A stretch of 64,000 bases of DNA from Glandiceps talaboti (taxonomy: Eukaryota > Hemichordata > Enteropneusta > Spengelidae). The translations under genes and the position numbers were made by a program. Position 1 is the first letter of the stretch. Each line of letters opens with the position of its first letter. The stretch lies in NCBI RefSeq assembly GCF_964340395.1, contig NC_135571.1, forward strand, positions 4,215,953 to 4,279,952, written 5' to 3'. The notes beneath the pieces are model-generated. The model was not told where the DNA came from. It did no database searches and saw nothing but the letters and a program-made list of their open reading frames with translations. Positions 1-17,304 of the stretch are shown piece after piece.

Positions 1-4258
<4,258 letters not shown>

Positions 4259-4259
4259 C

Positions 4260-4274
4260 ATGACAGACAGACAT

Positions 4275-4333
<59 letters not shown>

Positions 4334-4368
4334 CAAGCACAAGGGAGAGAGAGAAAGAGGGGGATAAA

Positions 4369-4445
<77 letters not shown>
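4260..4445. repeat. (AGAC)n followed by (TA)n
   Basis: Tetranucleotide (ACAG)n at 4262-4332, a short AG-rich spacer, then about 75 bp of (TA)n. Confidence 0.95.
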
Positions 4446-4448
<3 letters not shown>

Positions 4449-4454
4449 TCCCTA

Positions 4455-4696
4455 TATACAACAAGTTACACTGAAGTAACGCACTTTCTATATGTGCTAC
4501 ATTCATTTATATCATTCATATCAAGTGTAAAAGTATACTGTTTCAATTGGTTTATTTACAAGCTTAACATGAGGCCTTTCTAATGTGGTCAATTAGCAAA
4601 TGAAAGGTATACTTTTACACTTGATATGGATGATATAAACAATTGTGGTACATATAGAAAATGGTTTACATTGGTGTTAGCGTTCTTGGTTGTATA
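4455..4696. repeat. foldback element, arms ~85-90 bp
   Basis: The left arm (4455-4540) is repeated in inverted orientation at 4607-4696. The inner parts match best: ATATCAAGTGTAAAAGTATAC on the left and GTATACTTTTACACTTGATAT on the right. The outer ends TATACAAC/GTTGTATA also pair. The loop is about 66 bp. It sits directly beside the (TA)n tract. No ORF; a small non-autonomous inverted-repeat element. Confidence 0.8.
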
Positions 4697-5463
4697 ATTG
4701 CCATTTTTGGTTCTCTAAGTACTGATTCACAAAGATTAACACTTAAACATTTCTGAGCTTCGTGTATGGTGTCTACGCACAAGAAAACATGTTAGTCACT
4801 ACATTATTTCCACATTTCTGTTTTCCAGTGAAAATACATAAGCTAAATGTAGTCTAAAATGAGATGTTCAAGCTTTACCGTACGTAACAGTGCGCGACAA
4901 ATTATCCTCAAGCAAAAATTAACGAAGCACTTTAGTGAAATCCTCCAGTCAAATGTCCGATCGTGACAATTTAAGTACCCGGATGTTGAGGGGGGGGGGT
5001 GTCTCACACCAGGTCATGAGCATTACCTATGTCTAGATAGTGTACTTTTGGATCTTAATAAATAATACACTGCATGACGACTGTCTGTGTTAGTCTCCAA
5101 GGTATATTCAACATTAATAAAATATTCATTTCCTGAACAATTTGTTTTCATATACTGCAGGTGTTATTTATAGGTATTGTACGTTTGCCATAGTAACAGT
5201 GCACTGTTGGTTATAGGTCATTGGAATTTGATGGATATGGGAGTTTGTCATCACTACTGGCCGTACTAGGTATAGGTAAAATTCTTAGTTGTCGCAATCT
5301 GTATAATCGTCCAATTATACATAAATGTTAAAACGAGACTGATAAACTAATGTATCCCAACAATTCACACTTTTGACAATACATTGCTTTGGTTCAGTGA
5401 TATGGTTATAGATGCTCTGTATGTTAAACTTTACGCAGAACTAATGGAAGCATTCGTGATACC

Positions 5464-5465
<2 letters not shown>
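4697..5465. other. non-coding stretch, nothing recognised
   Basis: Only a G run near 4989 stands out. Confidence 0.5.

Positions 5466-5466
<1 letters not shown>

Positions 5467-5552
<86 letters not shown>
5467..5552. repeat. (AG)n microsatellite
   Basis: About 43 uninterrupted AG units. Confidence 0.97.
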
Positions 5553-5555
<3 letters not shown>

Positions 5556-6300
5556 TTCAAATACATAGTAAACATTTATATCGGTGCAACCACAGTGGAT
5601 ATGTAGAAACAGACAATTTACTATGTTAATTAAACAATTGAAGTTATTACAATCATCAAATCCATGTGTACTTTTACAGCAGAAAATTTTTTTTCTAATG
5701 CACTAAAAAGCAATGCTTTATCAGTGTTCAATGTGATCGTGAAAATGACCGTACAGTGTGCATTGTGTCTCTGGTATTGTCAGTCTAGAGTTGAATTGCG
5801 TCTATCTTTGTGAAAAAAACCCATTATGTCCCATGAGTGAAGTACCAATGTCACAACATTTCTCCTGTAATCCTGGCCAATGTACGACACAATTGACTAC
5901 CTTTCACAACCGCACCTATATGCGACATAATGTGGGAACCAGTCACCTGGCTGTCACGAATGTCACTTATTTGAATGAGCGGGATATTCCAGACAAATGA
6001 CATGCTGTTATTTATTTATGCCGCTAATTAGTTTCTATATAAAGGCACAAGTATAACAATATAGTCTGTCACAGAAAAATGAAAATGTCGGGAGAAATTT
6101 AATTGATATAGAAGTTCGGAATGAGCTCAAGGAAATGAAATCATATATAACTGCAATTTTCCCTGCGGCTTCTCGTTAATTTTTACCTGTTGAAAAGTAT
6201 TCCAAACGTCGTTTGCTGGAAATGGTTTTTAAAAAATACAATCATAAAAAAACTTCCTGCTGCAGCTACTAGGCTGGTGCTATAGGGCTTGTTATAAACA
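5553..6300. other. non-coding stretch, nothing recognised
   Basis: A Cys-containing open frame at 5758-6000 has no recognisable domain and no good splice context; not called a gene. Confidence 0.5.
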
Positions 6301-6307
6301 AACAAAT

Positions 6308-6308
<1 letters not shown>

Positions 6309-6380
<72 letters not shown>

Positions 6381-6412
6381 GACTAACTGACTAACTAACT
6401 AACTAACTAACG

Positions 6413-6455
<43 letters not shown>

Positions 6456-6456
6456 A
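6309..6456. repeat. (AACT)n microsatellite
   Basis: Tetranucleotide array interrupted by a few G substitutions (GACT, GAAC). Confidence 0.95.
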
Positions 6457-7198
6457 TAGACATATTTATTCATGGGATCGTATTTTTGTACCTGAGACTG
6501 ATACATCAGGGGCGAGATCAAACTGATTAAAATCTGATGTAGGAAACTTGGCGCAATTATATATCTCCTTTTATTGTTATTCGTTCTTTAAATGTCTTTG
6601 TTCTAAGAGTCTGATATCTCCATCTGACATAATACCATAGGTGTTCTTGTACCGAATCTCGTACTTATTTGTAGCCAATCAAAATCCATCTGAGGACGTC
6701 GACTATCGTCATTTTATCTTTTTTTTCAAGAGAACCAAGGCCATAAAAGGGGCTACATATTTCGCCTCTTCAGGGTGACAGTAGTCTTGTGTATTACATG
6801 TGTTTCAACATATTTTTTTATAATGGAGGTTACACCATGCGTTGATTTCTTAGCAGTCCACGGGGACTTGACGGTTGTAATTAGAAGAACAGTAACCCTC
6901 TCATTCATCTTCCATATATTCTTAAATCATGAATACTGAACACATAAATGACCAAGTTGGGAATCACATAGTATGGCGTATCTTATCCCTGATATTATAA
7001 CTCATATTTAATATAACTGTAAATCTTACTATGGATTACGAACTCATTACAAAAAGAAATATACAAACTAAAATGATATCACATTAGGGATAAATTCTTG
7101 TCAGTCAACGGTTTTATTTACACCCAAGGACACAGACATATATATATCACGGGTATACAGATACATAGACACTTCTTATGCTTATTTTTATTTACATC

Positions 7199-7431
7199 GC
7201 GTTAGAATAGTTAATTTTTTTAAACAAACAAACGAATAAACAAACAAACAAACAAACAAACAAACGAACAAACAAACAAACAAACAAGAAAGCGTTAGAA
7301 TAGTTATTTTTAAACAAACAAACAAACAAACAAACAAAACAAACAAGCAAGCAAGAAAGCGTTAGAATACTTATTTTGTAAACAAACAAACAAACAAACA
7401 AACAAACAAACAAACAAATAAACAAATAAAC

Positions 7432-7464
<33 letters not shown>

Positions 7465-7468
7465 AACA
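7199..7468. repeat. (CAAA)n array with repeated GCGTTAGAATA units
   Basis: Three (AAAC)n blocks, each preceded by a near-identical GCGTTAGAATAnTTA sequence (7199, 7292, 7358). The microsatellite and its flank were duplicated together, giving a higher-order tandem repeat with periods of about 93 and 66 bp. Confidence 0.85.
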
Positions 7469-8194
7469 TGTTGTGATTAGGTTTAACTACTTGAAGTTAA
7501 AAAAATGTCTCAGACTCCATGCCGTTGGAATTTGAAATATCAAAATGTACATTTGGTATTCTTATTAGAGGGAATTCAAAACGAAACCTTGATAAAGCGC
7601 CAACATGATTGTTTACATATAACTATTGGTTCTGTTATATCACTTCCTGTTGGTACTGATAGTTGTTAATTGTCATTTACATGACGTCATAAATATGATT
7701 GATTGAATAGCAAGTGTACCTAATCTTTAATATTATAATTAATGATATGAATATTACACAACAGTTAGCAGATGTTGTTCTGTTCTTTTGATACGAATCT
7801 GTGGTCGTTAAATCATCACGCCTGTCAAGTCTTGTCAATCTCCGACTTTTCCAAAAATGTTTGCCTCAGAATATCTCAGGGGTTTTTCGAACGAAGATTA
7901 TACGGTGAACACATCAAATATAAAAAGCGGTGCTTAGGAAAAGAGTTCGATAAGGTGCCATCAACGGGAACAAATCAGACAGGCATATATATAATTTTTT
8001 ATAAAGCGAATGCAACTTAGTCAACAATTGTTTTCCATCTGTTATGCTGATTGGGGGAAAGAATTGCACACAAAACGCAAACTTTCGTTCGGTAATAGAG
8101 ATAAAAAAAAAAGATACACACCACGGGTACAGAAGTACCACGCCTAGGGGTTGACTCCACCCATAACTAAGTTTTCAGTAGTAAGCCGTCAGTA
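7469..8194. other. non-coding stretch, nothing recognised
   Basis: No family motif in the open frames here. Confidence 0.5.
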
Positions 8195-8440
8195 ATTCAA
8201 TTCAATTCAATTCAATAGAACTTTATTCATCCCAGACATGGGCAATTAAAGGTGTGGCTCAAAAACAATACATCAATATATCAAAAAATACAAACAAATA
8301 TACAAAACAATATATACAAAGACACAGAACGATACTAAGACAATCCTCATCACTCAAAAAGTTTACGAATCATTCATAAGCCGCACAGCGGTGGGAATGA
8401 ATGACAACTTGCGCCGGTTTGACCTGCAAGCTGAACGTAA
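8195..8440 (-). mobile_element. LINE 3' fragment with (AATTC)n tail
   Basis: On the - strand, RSACRSNRRKLSFIPTAVRL followed by MNDS and a stop (8436 to 8363) is the conserved C-terminal tail found in LINE reverse transcriptases of the type that ends RTxRxxxSFxPxAVRxLN. It is followed by a short 3' UTR, GATGAATAAAGTT and a pentanucleotide tail (GAATT)n at 8195-8216. The 5' part is missing, as is usual for LINE copies. The LINE remnant at 36.5-36.95 kb carries the same terminal motif. Confidence 0.75.
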
Positions 8441-8692
8441 AATTATATTTATGTTTATTATACTTTAAAAAATGAATCCTCCCAAGTCCTATCAGATTGC
8501 CAATATGATTAAATCCAGATAGATAAAATGTTTGATTTACTGATTCATTTCAAATCTTGTTTTTTATGATCGACCATAGGAAATCAAAATCAACCCATAT
8601 TTTGCTCCCAAAAGTATAATCACACGAAGAGCGACGAGCAAGTGCCAATGGTAAATTAAACCATATGGTCTATGTCATCCTTTTCTATGACA

Positions 8693-9046
8693 TTAAAGTG
8701 GCCATAAGGATGAGGATTGCGCATTTATTTTGGATTTTTAATTTTGATTTTATAAATCAGTTTTATGATGACTTCCTACTTGAAAAATCAATGTGAGACA
8801 ATATATGCCAAGTCCTTGTTTGTAACTAAGAAGATTACAGAATATTAATAAACAGTCATGTAAAATGTTTGTTATTGTACGTACTATAACAAACGTTTTA
8901 CATATTTTTAAAGGCTTGCACTATATTGAGCTACAAAGACAGATTTGGTCTACTTTGTTTCAATTTGATTTTCAAGTAGAAAGCTAACATGAAATATCAT
9001 TTAAAATTCAAAATTCAAAATAAATACACAATCCATATGGCTAATT
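8693..9046. mobile_element. palindromic MITE family A, copy 1
   Basis: Starts TTAAAGTGGCCAT and is nearly self-complementary along its length, with the centre at TTATTGTACGTACTATAA near 8882. Arms hold GGATTTTTAATTT, CTACTTGAAAAATCAATGTG, AAGTCCTTGTTTGTAACT and their inverted partners. The right end is decayed (CCATATGGCTAATT). No ORF. Confidence 0.85.
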
Positions 9047-10799
9047 GAATTTGTAATTACAGGACAATCTGAGATGCGTTAGTACATAGAGAAATGAAAG
9101 TGGTACGACCATAGAACAAAAATAGAGGAGTAGCCAAAATTAGGAGAGTTAGCATTACATGACGTGTAAGAAGTTGCTAGGACACATTAATTATATATAT
9201 GATGTAATATTCTTTAGAATCTCAGGTGGCATCTATAGCTCTAAGCTATTCGAATTATTACACCGGAAAATATGCTATCTGCAAACTATAAGGTAGACAC
9301 CAACTAAACTGTTGTTATATGTGGTAGGTGTGTGATAGCGATGCCTTGGTGGTATATGGATATGATAATATTGTAATCAAACTAGTGTAAACACTGTACG
9401 AGGTTGTGAATGTGCCACTAGTTGACAATATGTGTTATTAGAGTCCATCATTATACTGGGTTCCAGTGTAATTACACACAATGCCATCGATAGCTTGTAT
9501 CAACATGTCACAGCAATAGTTTTCCGATAGTTGAGCTACCACTGATCGTTGTACACCTTGTCAACACAACGAAGGCTAATTAGGAATGGAGGAATAGGGT
9601 GTCACGAAAACGACATACTTTCATAGCCTGTTCACACGTAATACCTCGGAGTCGCAGTCTCATACATCCTTGATATGTGTTAACGAAGGGAAAACGACTG
9701 CTATTCCACCCGAGTTATAATATTGTGTCTATGCAGTTTGAACACAATATGTTGAAAATTCTAGACGTGAGTATTTTTTTAATCATTTATGGCAAGGAAT
9801 ATTGTATTCATGAGAACATAAATTGTACAAGCAAATCAAGCCAATGCATACATCAATTAATCATGACCTAATGTAACAAGATGATCATATTATCATTTTT
9901 TACAATGTTTACTCTAATATCTTTCCTAATTTGGTTTTGTATAATTCTATAATTTATAAATAGATTGTATAGTGGTTAAAAGCGATAGCCATTGGCTTGA
10001 AATCTGCAAAGACCTGTATACTGTAATACGTGACATTGGGTTGGCAAACAAGATTATATCTATCTTAATTTTTCAGAAAATGTTTAATTTAGTGAGAATA
10101 TTGCTAAAGTGAGAATAATGGCTTGATTTCATCTGGTGTAAATGCAAGATTAATGATATTCTACACGTTTGGATAAATTTAGCTTGGCATATTGCTGAAA
10201 CAGGGTTTAGTGATTTTTTGACAATTGAAAATGAATTTGAAGGCCATTTGACATATGGTAATGCAGGGTACTTGTATTGGGAGTTTTAAATTTACAGAGT
10301 TTGGTGTGTAATGCTATTGTAAGATATTTTGATATGAAATTCTCCAGAGTAAAAATGGCGGTCGTATTGCACGTGGTAACACGTATAAAGTAATACTTTA
10401 CACACTTGGACAGGTTTAGCTTGTCTTGCTACTGAACAATTCCCGAACGGCTTCTGGTGAAAATTTTAGTCTTATACTTTACATTCGCAGAATTTTCCCA
10501 GGGATGGGCAGGAGTCCAGGTTTTTGTCACATGGTAATGCATTGCGTGACTTTGTTTCAGTTGGGGAATGGGATATGTTATTTTGTGATAAATTTGATCA
10601 CCCATGTTGTCAAACAGGCACTGATTTACATGTAGCCTTAATGAGACTTGTAATTATTGTAATTAAGCTCCCAAATAATATTAATTCTTTGTCCTTGACA
10701 CAAAGGTATGTTCACTGTGACCACCTCTAACTGAATGCATCCCAACAGACTGCTGGAGGTCTTGGGAAATCACCAATCTGAATAATATCAGAAGTAGCT
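9047..10799. other. non-coding stretch with one dispersed repeat
   Basis: Positions 9478-9525 (GCCATCGATAGCTTGTATCA and on) resemble 63665-63712 near the window end (GGCATTCAATAGCTTATATC and on), a dispersed direct repeat. Otherwise nothing recognised. Confidence 0.5.
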
Positions 10800-10807
10800 A
10801 TGGTTAT

Positions 10808-10990
10808 CATTCAGGGTTAGCAGTTGGGAGGTCATGGGTTCGAGTCCCACCAGAAACACGATTTTTCTGTGACCGACTCAACCCAATCTCAGAGTGAATG
10901 GTCTACAGACTCGATGGGTAGGCCGTATCATCACTCTGCCGTGTCTCCCTCCCAAGACGAGTGCTAATTTGGGATGATTCCTGGAGTAAT
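10808..10990 (+). mobile_element. tRNA-derived SINE fragment
   Basis: Contains a good RNA polymerase III box B (GGGTTCGAGTCCC, 10839-10851) preceded by a short, internally deleted tRNA-like 5' part (GGTTAGCAGTTGG). Downstream is a non-tRNA body (GACCGACTCAACCC and on). No complete cloverleaf can be drawn, so it is not a tRNA gene. Confidence 0.65.
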
Positions 10991-11718
10991 GGTCCGAATG
11001 GCTAATCAAATAGAACGATCTAGAGAGTCTATATTTTTTTTTCAAAGTTGAATTTACCATGGAAATGTATTTTGAATATCAGATATTTTGAGAAGGTAAA
11101 CGAATATACCACTAAGCACAGAAGGAGCTAGATTGAAGTAAACGGATTTGATCAATTATGTAAATATATAATTTTGTTTTTCCCACAAACTGTGCTCTCG
11201 GGTCATATAAATTGCGTACCATATGGGATCACATGACATCTTTTATTATAAAAAAGCTAAATATTGCAGTATCACGTAACATATTAATGTAATGTAGATT
11301 TATAAATCTGTGCACGTTATGAAACGACTTCTAAGCAAATTACTACCATGACCCCTTGCATTATTTAATAATAAAAACAGCAAGGCAAGGCAGAATTGTT
11401 TCTGGTTTCGTGTTTGTCCAGCCCATGCTGTCTGCAGATCTGGGGGGAAACACAAAAATGACCCTCCCTACTTCAGTGAAGACAACTGCACAGCCAATCA
11501 AGCAAATTACATCTTCCCCACATATACCCACTTGCTCTAAGGTACTAAATAAAAAGAACGGTAGTAACTGTCATTAAATAGTAGATTGAGTGGCAGGTTT
11601 GTTGAGAATTAAAAAAGCAGCGTCGTCGCACCATTTTAGACAGCATGTCCTGACCAGAAAAAATTCTCTTTTTTGGCCTAATATTTCATTTCGAAAATAA
11701 GTTGAAGTACAAGTAGCT
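10991..11718. other. non-coding stretch, nothing recognised
   Basis: No supported feature. Confidence 0.5.
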
Positions 11719-12091
11719 TTAGGGGAAAGTTATTGTAGTTAAAACTAAATTATTCTACTTTGGGAGGGGTTGGGCCACCATTTTAGTTCTCATCCTACAA
11801 AAAAAACGATTTCACTTTAATAGATCTATTTTGTTCCACTAAATACAAATATTTCTAATATTTGTTTTCAAATTGAGAAATGGAAGAAAATTCGCTATTT
11901 TTTCATCACTACATACTGGCTTTATAATTATATTCATAGCACTACATACTGATTTGAAATTGACCTTGCTGTTTGAAACACTTTTCAAATTTGGCCAGTT
12001 TAGTTACAAGGGGGGCGTGGGTGAGGGTCTGAGGCCTAACTAAAAGAATTTAGTTTAGTATCCTACATTGAATGATTGATCTTGCCCCTTA
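11719..12091 (-). mobile_element. MITE family B, copy 1
   Basis: The right end GTATCCTACATTGAATGATT then GATCTTGCCCCTTAA is the reverse complement of the left end of the element at 52126-52489. Internal blocks also match in inverted orientation (GAGGGTCTGAGGCCTAA here, TTAGGCTTCAGACCCTC there; both contain a CACTACATACTG block). The left terminal repeat is strongly decayed. Confidence 0.75.
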
Positions 12092-12620
12092 ACGGATTCC
12101 TGTTGGATCAGGAAGATGAATATTCATAAACACGTTAGAACACAGTGTTATATCTTGCCATGTCATGCGATGGTTTCATTAAAAGCATGTTATAAATAAG
12201 TAAAACACGTACACCTAATATTGTTGGATCTGCTAATAAAGCTATAAAACTTTAAATGGGGTGTTATACATATTTTAGTACAAGAGATACATCATAATCT
12301 AATCAGTCCTTGAGATATGTCATCGAGGTTATGGTTTGCATATTAATTAAGCAGCACTTCTCGGATAAAGTTGATATCTATAAATGGGAACACATTGAAC
12401 TCTGATAACACAACTAAATATAATAGTAGTGCGAAAGTTCAAAAATAATATGAAACAGTACATGCTTTTAATACTTTTTCAAATTGCGCTACAGGTCCAA
12501 TTATACTCTATAAATATTTGTAATATCTAACAGGTTATTATGATTGACAGTTGTCTTTAGTTTCAATTATGATTTAATAGTGTTTATGGCAACACGGACA
12601 GTCAACAGCACACGCACTAG
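12092..12620. other. non-coding stretch, nothing recognised
   Basis: No supported feature. Confidence 0.5.
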
Positions 12621-12621
12621 T

Positions 12622-12787
12622 ACATACATACATACATACATACATATACATACATACATACACACACACGCGTACGTACGTACATACATACATACATACA
12701 TACGTACATACGTACATACGTACATACATACATACATACATACATACATACATACGTACATACATACATACATACATACATATACAT
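12622..12787. repeat. (ACAT)n / (ACGT)-interrupted microsatellite
   Basis: Tetranucleotide array with scattered ACGT units and a short (AC)n patch. Confidence 0.95.
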
Positions 12788-13090
12788 GTACATAATGTTA
12801 AACAAGACAAGACAAATTGCTCTAAACATACTGATCAACTTTTGATAGTGGGTTTTATCGAATTTTTGTGAATGCTTCTAACTTTAAAGTGTAATTTATA
12901 GATCTTCTAAACGAAACCTTGGTGCATGATAGTATTTTCAATAAACTAGGCACTTATTTGTTATTCGCCATGATGATATACCAAACACCACAATGAACAG
13001 GTCGTATAGTGCTAGGTTTTCAGATTTGACATATGGCTTTTCACACCGACACGTTTTCTTAACAAATTAAATTCTCTTAAAAGACATTGA

Positions 13091-13180
13091 ACACAGTAAG
13101 AGGCTTTTAAGCTAATGTGCACTCGATAGCATTGCACAAACGCTATTGCATACCAAGGAAGACCTACTTTTTGAGCTACG
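13091..13180 (+). repeat. direct repeat R2, copy 1
   Basis: AGAGGCTTTTAAGCTAATGT, then CACTCGATAGCATTGCACAA and CGCTATTGCATAC, recurs at 13531-13622 with a few substitutions. The two copies are about 440 bp apart. Confidence 0.8.
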
Positions 13181-13530
13181 CATTTTCAGTAAGCCCTTAA
13201 ACATCATTATACATGATAAATCGTATCCTCTAGTAAAGGTTTGAGCTTGATAAACTACTTTGTATGTGTATGGCATGTTTACTTCATGTAATTCACGATA
13301 GCCGTTATTTTTGACACTTACATTGCCACTTGCCTATATATAATGACACACTTTGACAAATTATCGTGCGATGCATGTAGAATTCTAAGATTAAACTGTG
13401 TATATAACCAATGATCATACTAGAAGAAAATATCATCAACAATATTTTAATGTAACTGCGAATCTGAACACTTTAAGTTATGAACTGAATACGAATTCAA
13501 TATAGCTTGATCTTAACTGTCCTTTTTTGA

Positions 13531-13622
13531 ATTCAGTGAGAGGCTTTTGAGCTAATGTGTACTCGATAGCATTGCACAAACACTATTGCATACGAAAGGA
13601 GCCCTACATTTCGAGGTTTGCA
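13531..13622 (+). repeat. direct repeat R2, copy 2
   Basis: Second copy of the ~90-bp sequence at 13091-13180 (AGAGGCTTTTGAGCTAATGT, then ACTCGATAGCATTGCACAAA and CACTATTGCATAC). Confidence 0.8.
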
Positions 13623-14399
13623 GTCATTCGTAACATTTGAAGAAACATGGACGACACATCAACCCGCTTAAACAGTTTTACGAGGATTGGATCATTTCCG
13701 CAAGGTTTATGTTGAGCGTTTCAAGGCAAAAAATCCTGTTCATACGACAGTCGAGTGCACATTCAAATACCGCACCGCATACAGATACTGCCCTTCCCGT
13801 TCTAAATAACTAATCTGTTTGTGTGTGGGTGATTACAAAGTATATAACCATAGTTTCAATATATAATTTTAGTTATAAACGATAAATTTGGCAGTGGTTG
13901 AGACATTGCAACTTAAATCAGGAAAGGCAGCGCCGATAAAACATCAACTAATTTTCCATATTGAAACAATTGATTGAACAGCGGAGCTGATTTGATACAA
14001 AATTTAAAATACCAGACAACACTAAGAAAAGAGTACCACGTGATCATCAATAAATGGATATAAAATTATCACCAATGTTGATCAAGCGATCGCTTTGTAG
14101 AATTTTGGAGATGCACAGATCCTTTTTGGGTTATATAATTGTCCCACAGGTCTAAATGAACAATAATATGATTTATGAATGTGTCATGCGATAAACTGTC
14201 GAATTGTAAGCACAGCGGAAAAGATCATTGTCTGTGGTCAAACTTCATTGGTATGTTGCTATCATACGGCAGTTAACAAGAAAGCTCAGAAAATTGTCAA
14301 TGATCATAAATTATGCATCCCTTACACAACACTGTTGATAAGCTTCCATCTGCACGCCGTTACAGAATCCCTTATGCTATGAAACCTTTTTTTTAATCA

Positions 14400-14572
14400 T
14401 TCGTTCCAACAGCTGTGTCACAATCTATTTTAAACTCATTGTAAAAACCATTTCAAACTCACAGAATGTATATTGTACTAGCGTAAATTGTTTGTTGATT
14501 GTATTTCGAGCCTACAGACGAATCTTCGCGTTTATATACGGACAATAAACTTATTGAATTGACTTGAAATTG
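14400..14572 (+). mobile_element. probable LINE 3' end
   Basis: Ends GGACAATAAACTTATTGAAT followed by TGACTTGAA, a typical LINE 3' terminus (GACAATAAA then a short AT-rich tail). No coding part remains. Confidence 0.4.
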
Positions 14573-16617
14573 TATTCAGTATTACGTTCCCGAAGACCTG
14601 GTCTCGAGTTCACGCCTGAGTGCACACTATACCGTAGTTCGACCAAGCCTAGCAGTTCATCAAATTGATATACCCTGTCTTGTTAAGCAATTATCTAAAG
14701 ATAAAACAGGCGTGTGGTTTGACAAGGAAGAAGTTGTTTTTAATCAGTATAGTGGTCGTTAAGTGAATGTTCAACAACTTCCCACGGTATGAATAACACA
14801 CTAAGCATTAACTTTGTTTAATAGAGAGTAAATGCCACTTGTTAGCAATTCCTCTACATAGCGCCTCACAGCAAAAACCACAAACCAACCCTGCTTATTA
14901 TCTCCTAACACATGCATAGATGTGGAAAACAGACATACAAGGAATTAATAAAAAAGACACATTATTGACCTGCATACTAATTGCACTAAGATTCCTAAAG
15001 AGCCTTCTTTAGTAGATCCATTTACAAACGCAATTCTCAGTAGGATTACTATTAGATACATCTTCAAAGGTCGTAAGAACTTCCTAAACATGCTGCCAAC
15101 AAAACTGTATATATATAGTCTGAGATAATGGAGAGAAAAGTGATATGTTATGTAGTTCACGTACGAACACGAATCCATCAAACGGTCGATTAAGCTAGTG
15201 ATATTTTGATCTTTTTTCACGTTGCTTTGAGAGTAATCTTGTTATTGGATGTTATCAGTTTTGTGTTATACCAACGTAAGGGTGGTAACTAATAATTTAG
15301 TGTAAAATGAGATGTTGTCTAATAAACGATAATATCCTATAATACATAATTATGTCTACAGGTAATGTTAACACTGACGCATCAGATAGTGAGCAATCAG
15401 TGAACATAAAATTATTTGTCCTTCAGTCAACCTGTACAAACTGACACTTGAGAAGGTGTCCTGAGAAGTCACTTTTGGCCAAGAGACCAGGGTGGATGTG
15501 ATGCCATCATAATAGGTGTTCCCATAAACCCTTGCAGGACATCCCCAAAATAGCTAAATACATGTCTAGTGCAGTAAAGACTAGTTGCTCATCGTCTGTA
15601 TTGCTAAATGGATCTAAACGTTTTCTGTGAAATTTAATATTTTATAAAAACAATATAGTCAACGATTGCGGATATAGATGTTTTAAATTCACAACACACT
15701 TTTATATTTTAATATTACTTTGACTTAGTCAAATAGTAACTTTTGTGGACAAGGTTTATCTAGAATTTTATGAGTGAAACATTTCATCATTTATTATTCT
15801 ATTCAATGAATTTCTGATGCAGAAACAATGGTTCTGTAAGGAATATCCATAAATAAGTTAAACACAATCTACTTTCGCAAAATAGAGACGAATAATCCAT
15901 TTATTTATTCAAAGGAGTAAATGAACCGGAGATTTCAAGAGGATTAAACCACCATAGTTGTACCAGTCTGTAGCATTAAGGTTGAGTTCCTCACACTTGT
16001 ACTTAAATTTAATTTTACAAGTCAAATGTGCCATAAGATAGAATAATGTAGAGGATTACAAACAAATTCTGGCTAGGGCCACAAATATAGTTCTTAGGAA
16101 CTAGTTGAGCTAGTGGCCCCCAAAGAAGAACTTATTTCCAAATATTTGTCTTCATTCAGCCAAGGAAAATACGAGTCACCTAAGGGGACTCATCTAGCGA
16201 CTCGTAGTGACATCCTTTAGAGCACGAGTATTTTCTGGCTGACTTAAGAAAAATATTGGAGAATAAAATAATTACACCAGCGCCAGTAATATCAAAGAAA
16301 TACTGGGGAAAGTATTGCTATTTTGACCACAGCAGAACCAGTGACGTAGACATGCGTTGCGGTGTCATAGAAAGACCAGAGTATATATTCCATACTTTTT
16401 GTTCAACTTGGCTCGTGCATGGTATAATGCATTAAACTAATTAATTGTTACAGGTCTAAGAGAATAGTTAAACGTCTGAGAATTTTTCGTTTTAAACATC
16501 CATAGGATATTGGATGAATTGAAAGTGGCCATTCCAGTCTGTTTCATCCACTGCCCAGAAGGTCAGAATAAGATTTCAGTTGAACAAAAGATTTCTTCAG
16601 TGTCTCTCTTTATTTTG
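14573..16617. other. non-coding stretch, one imperfect hairpin
   Basis: At 16152-16250, AAAATACGAGTCAC and ACGAGTATTTTCTGGCTGA form an imperfect inverted pair. No gene seen. Confidence 0.5.
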
Positions 16618-16876
16618 ACTGACGTGACATGACGGGACGTGACTGACTGACTGACTGACATGACTGACTGACTGACTGACGTGACATGACGGGACGTGAC
16701 TGACTGACTGACTGACTGACTGACTGACTGACTGACTGACGTGACATGACGGGACGTGACTGACTGACTGACTGACTGACTGACTGACTGACTGACGTGA
16801 CATGACGGGACGTGACTGACTGACTGACTGACTGACATGACTGACTGACTGACATGACTGACTGACTGACTGATTG
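16618..16876. repeat. (GACT)n satellite with a repeated 23-bp insert
   Basis: (GACT)n blocks are broken four times by GACGTGACATGACGGGACGT plus GAC, starting near 16621, 16678, 16738 and 16794. This gives a higher-order period of about 56-60 bp. The Ser/Gln/Val-rich frames on the - strand are repeat artefacts. Confidence 0.9.
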
Positions 16877-16966
16877 ACTGATTGGCTGAACTGAAAGGTT
16901 GTCTGTAAAAAAACAGCACCTGTCCATGTTTGACCAAAGAATACATTTAAAGTGCACCCTTTTGAC

Positions 16967-17077
<111 letters not shown>

Positions 17078-17080
17078 ATA

Positions 17081-17127
17081 AGTCGTTTCTCGGAATTTCA
17101 CGCATCCTCAGCGATTATCAGTCGACT
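17081..17127 (-). ncRNA. decayed hammerhead ribozyme (Penelope terminal repeat relic)
   Basis: On the - strand: stem I strand AGTCG, A, CTGATAA (core CUGANGA with the G changed to A), stem II with CGC/GCG ends, an intact GAAA, TTCCGAG, AAA, then CGACT, which pairs with AGTCG. The GCG-T-GAAA-nTCCGAG string is the same as in the terminal repeat of the Penelope element at 46.8 kb. The changed core G and missing U before the cleavage site should make it inactive. Confidence 0.55.
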
Positions 17128-17304
17128 GATCAAGTGAGATTGTCAAAGTCGAGATGTACACGTAAATGTTCGTGTATGCATTGTGTAACAAGATGGTCGG
17201 ACTAAACCTTTCCTTACGGAGGTCTACTTGTATAGTTGGCGAGGGAATATTTATTTCGTGGCGATATTTGGAGCCTAATTCGGATTTTTCGAATAACTGT
17301 GTCG

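Noticed and set aside
5758-6000. Cys-containing 80-codon frame
   Set aside because: No methionine start of its own (begins with GTG), no domain recognised, no clear splice sites.
10808-10860. tRNA gene suggested by GGGTTCGAGTCCC
   Set aside because: Box A to box B spacing is too short and no acceptor or anticodon stem can be drawn; called a SINE.
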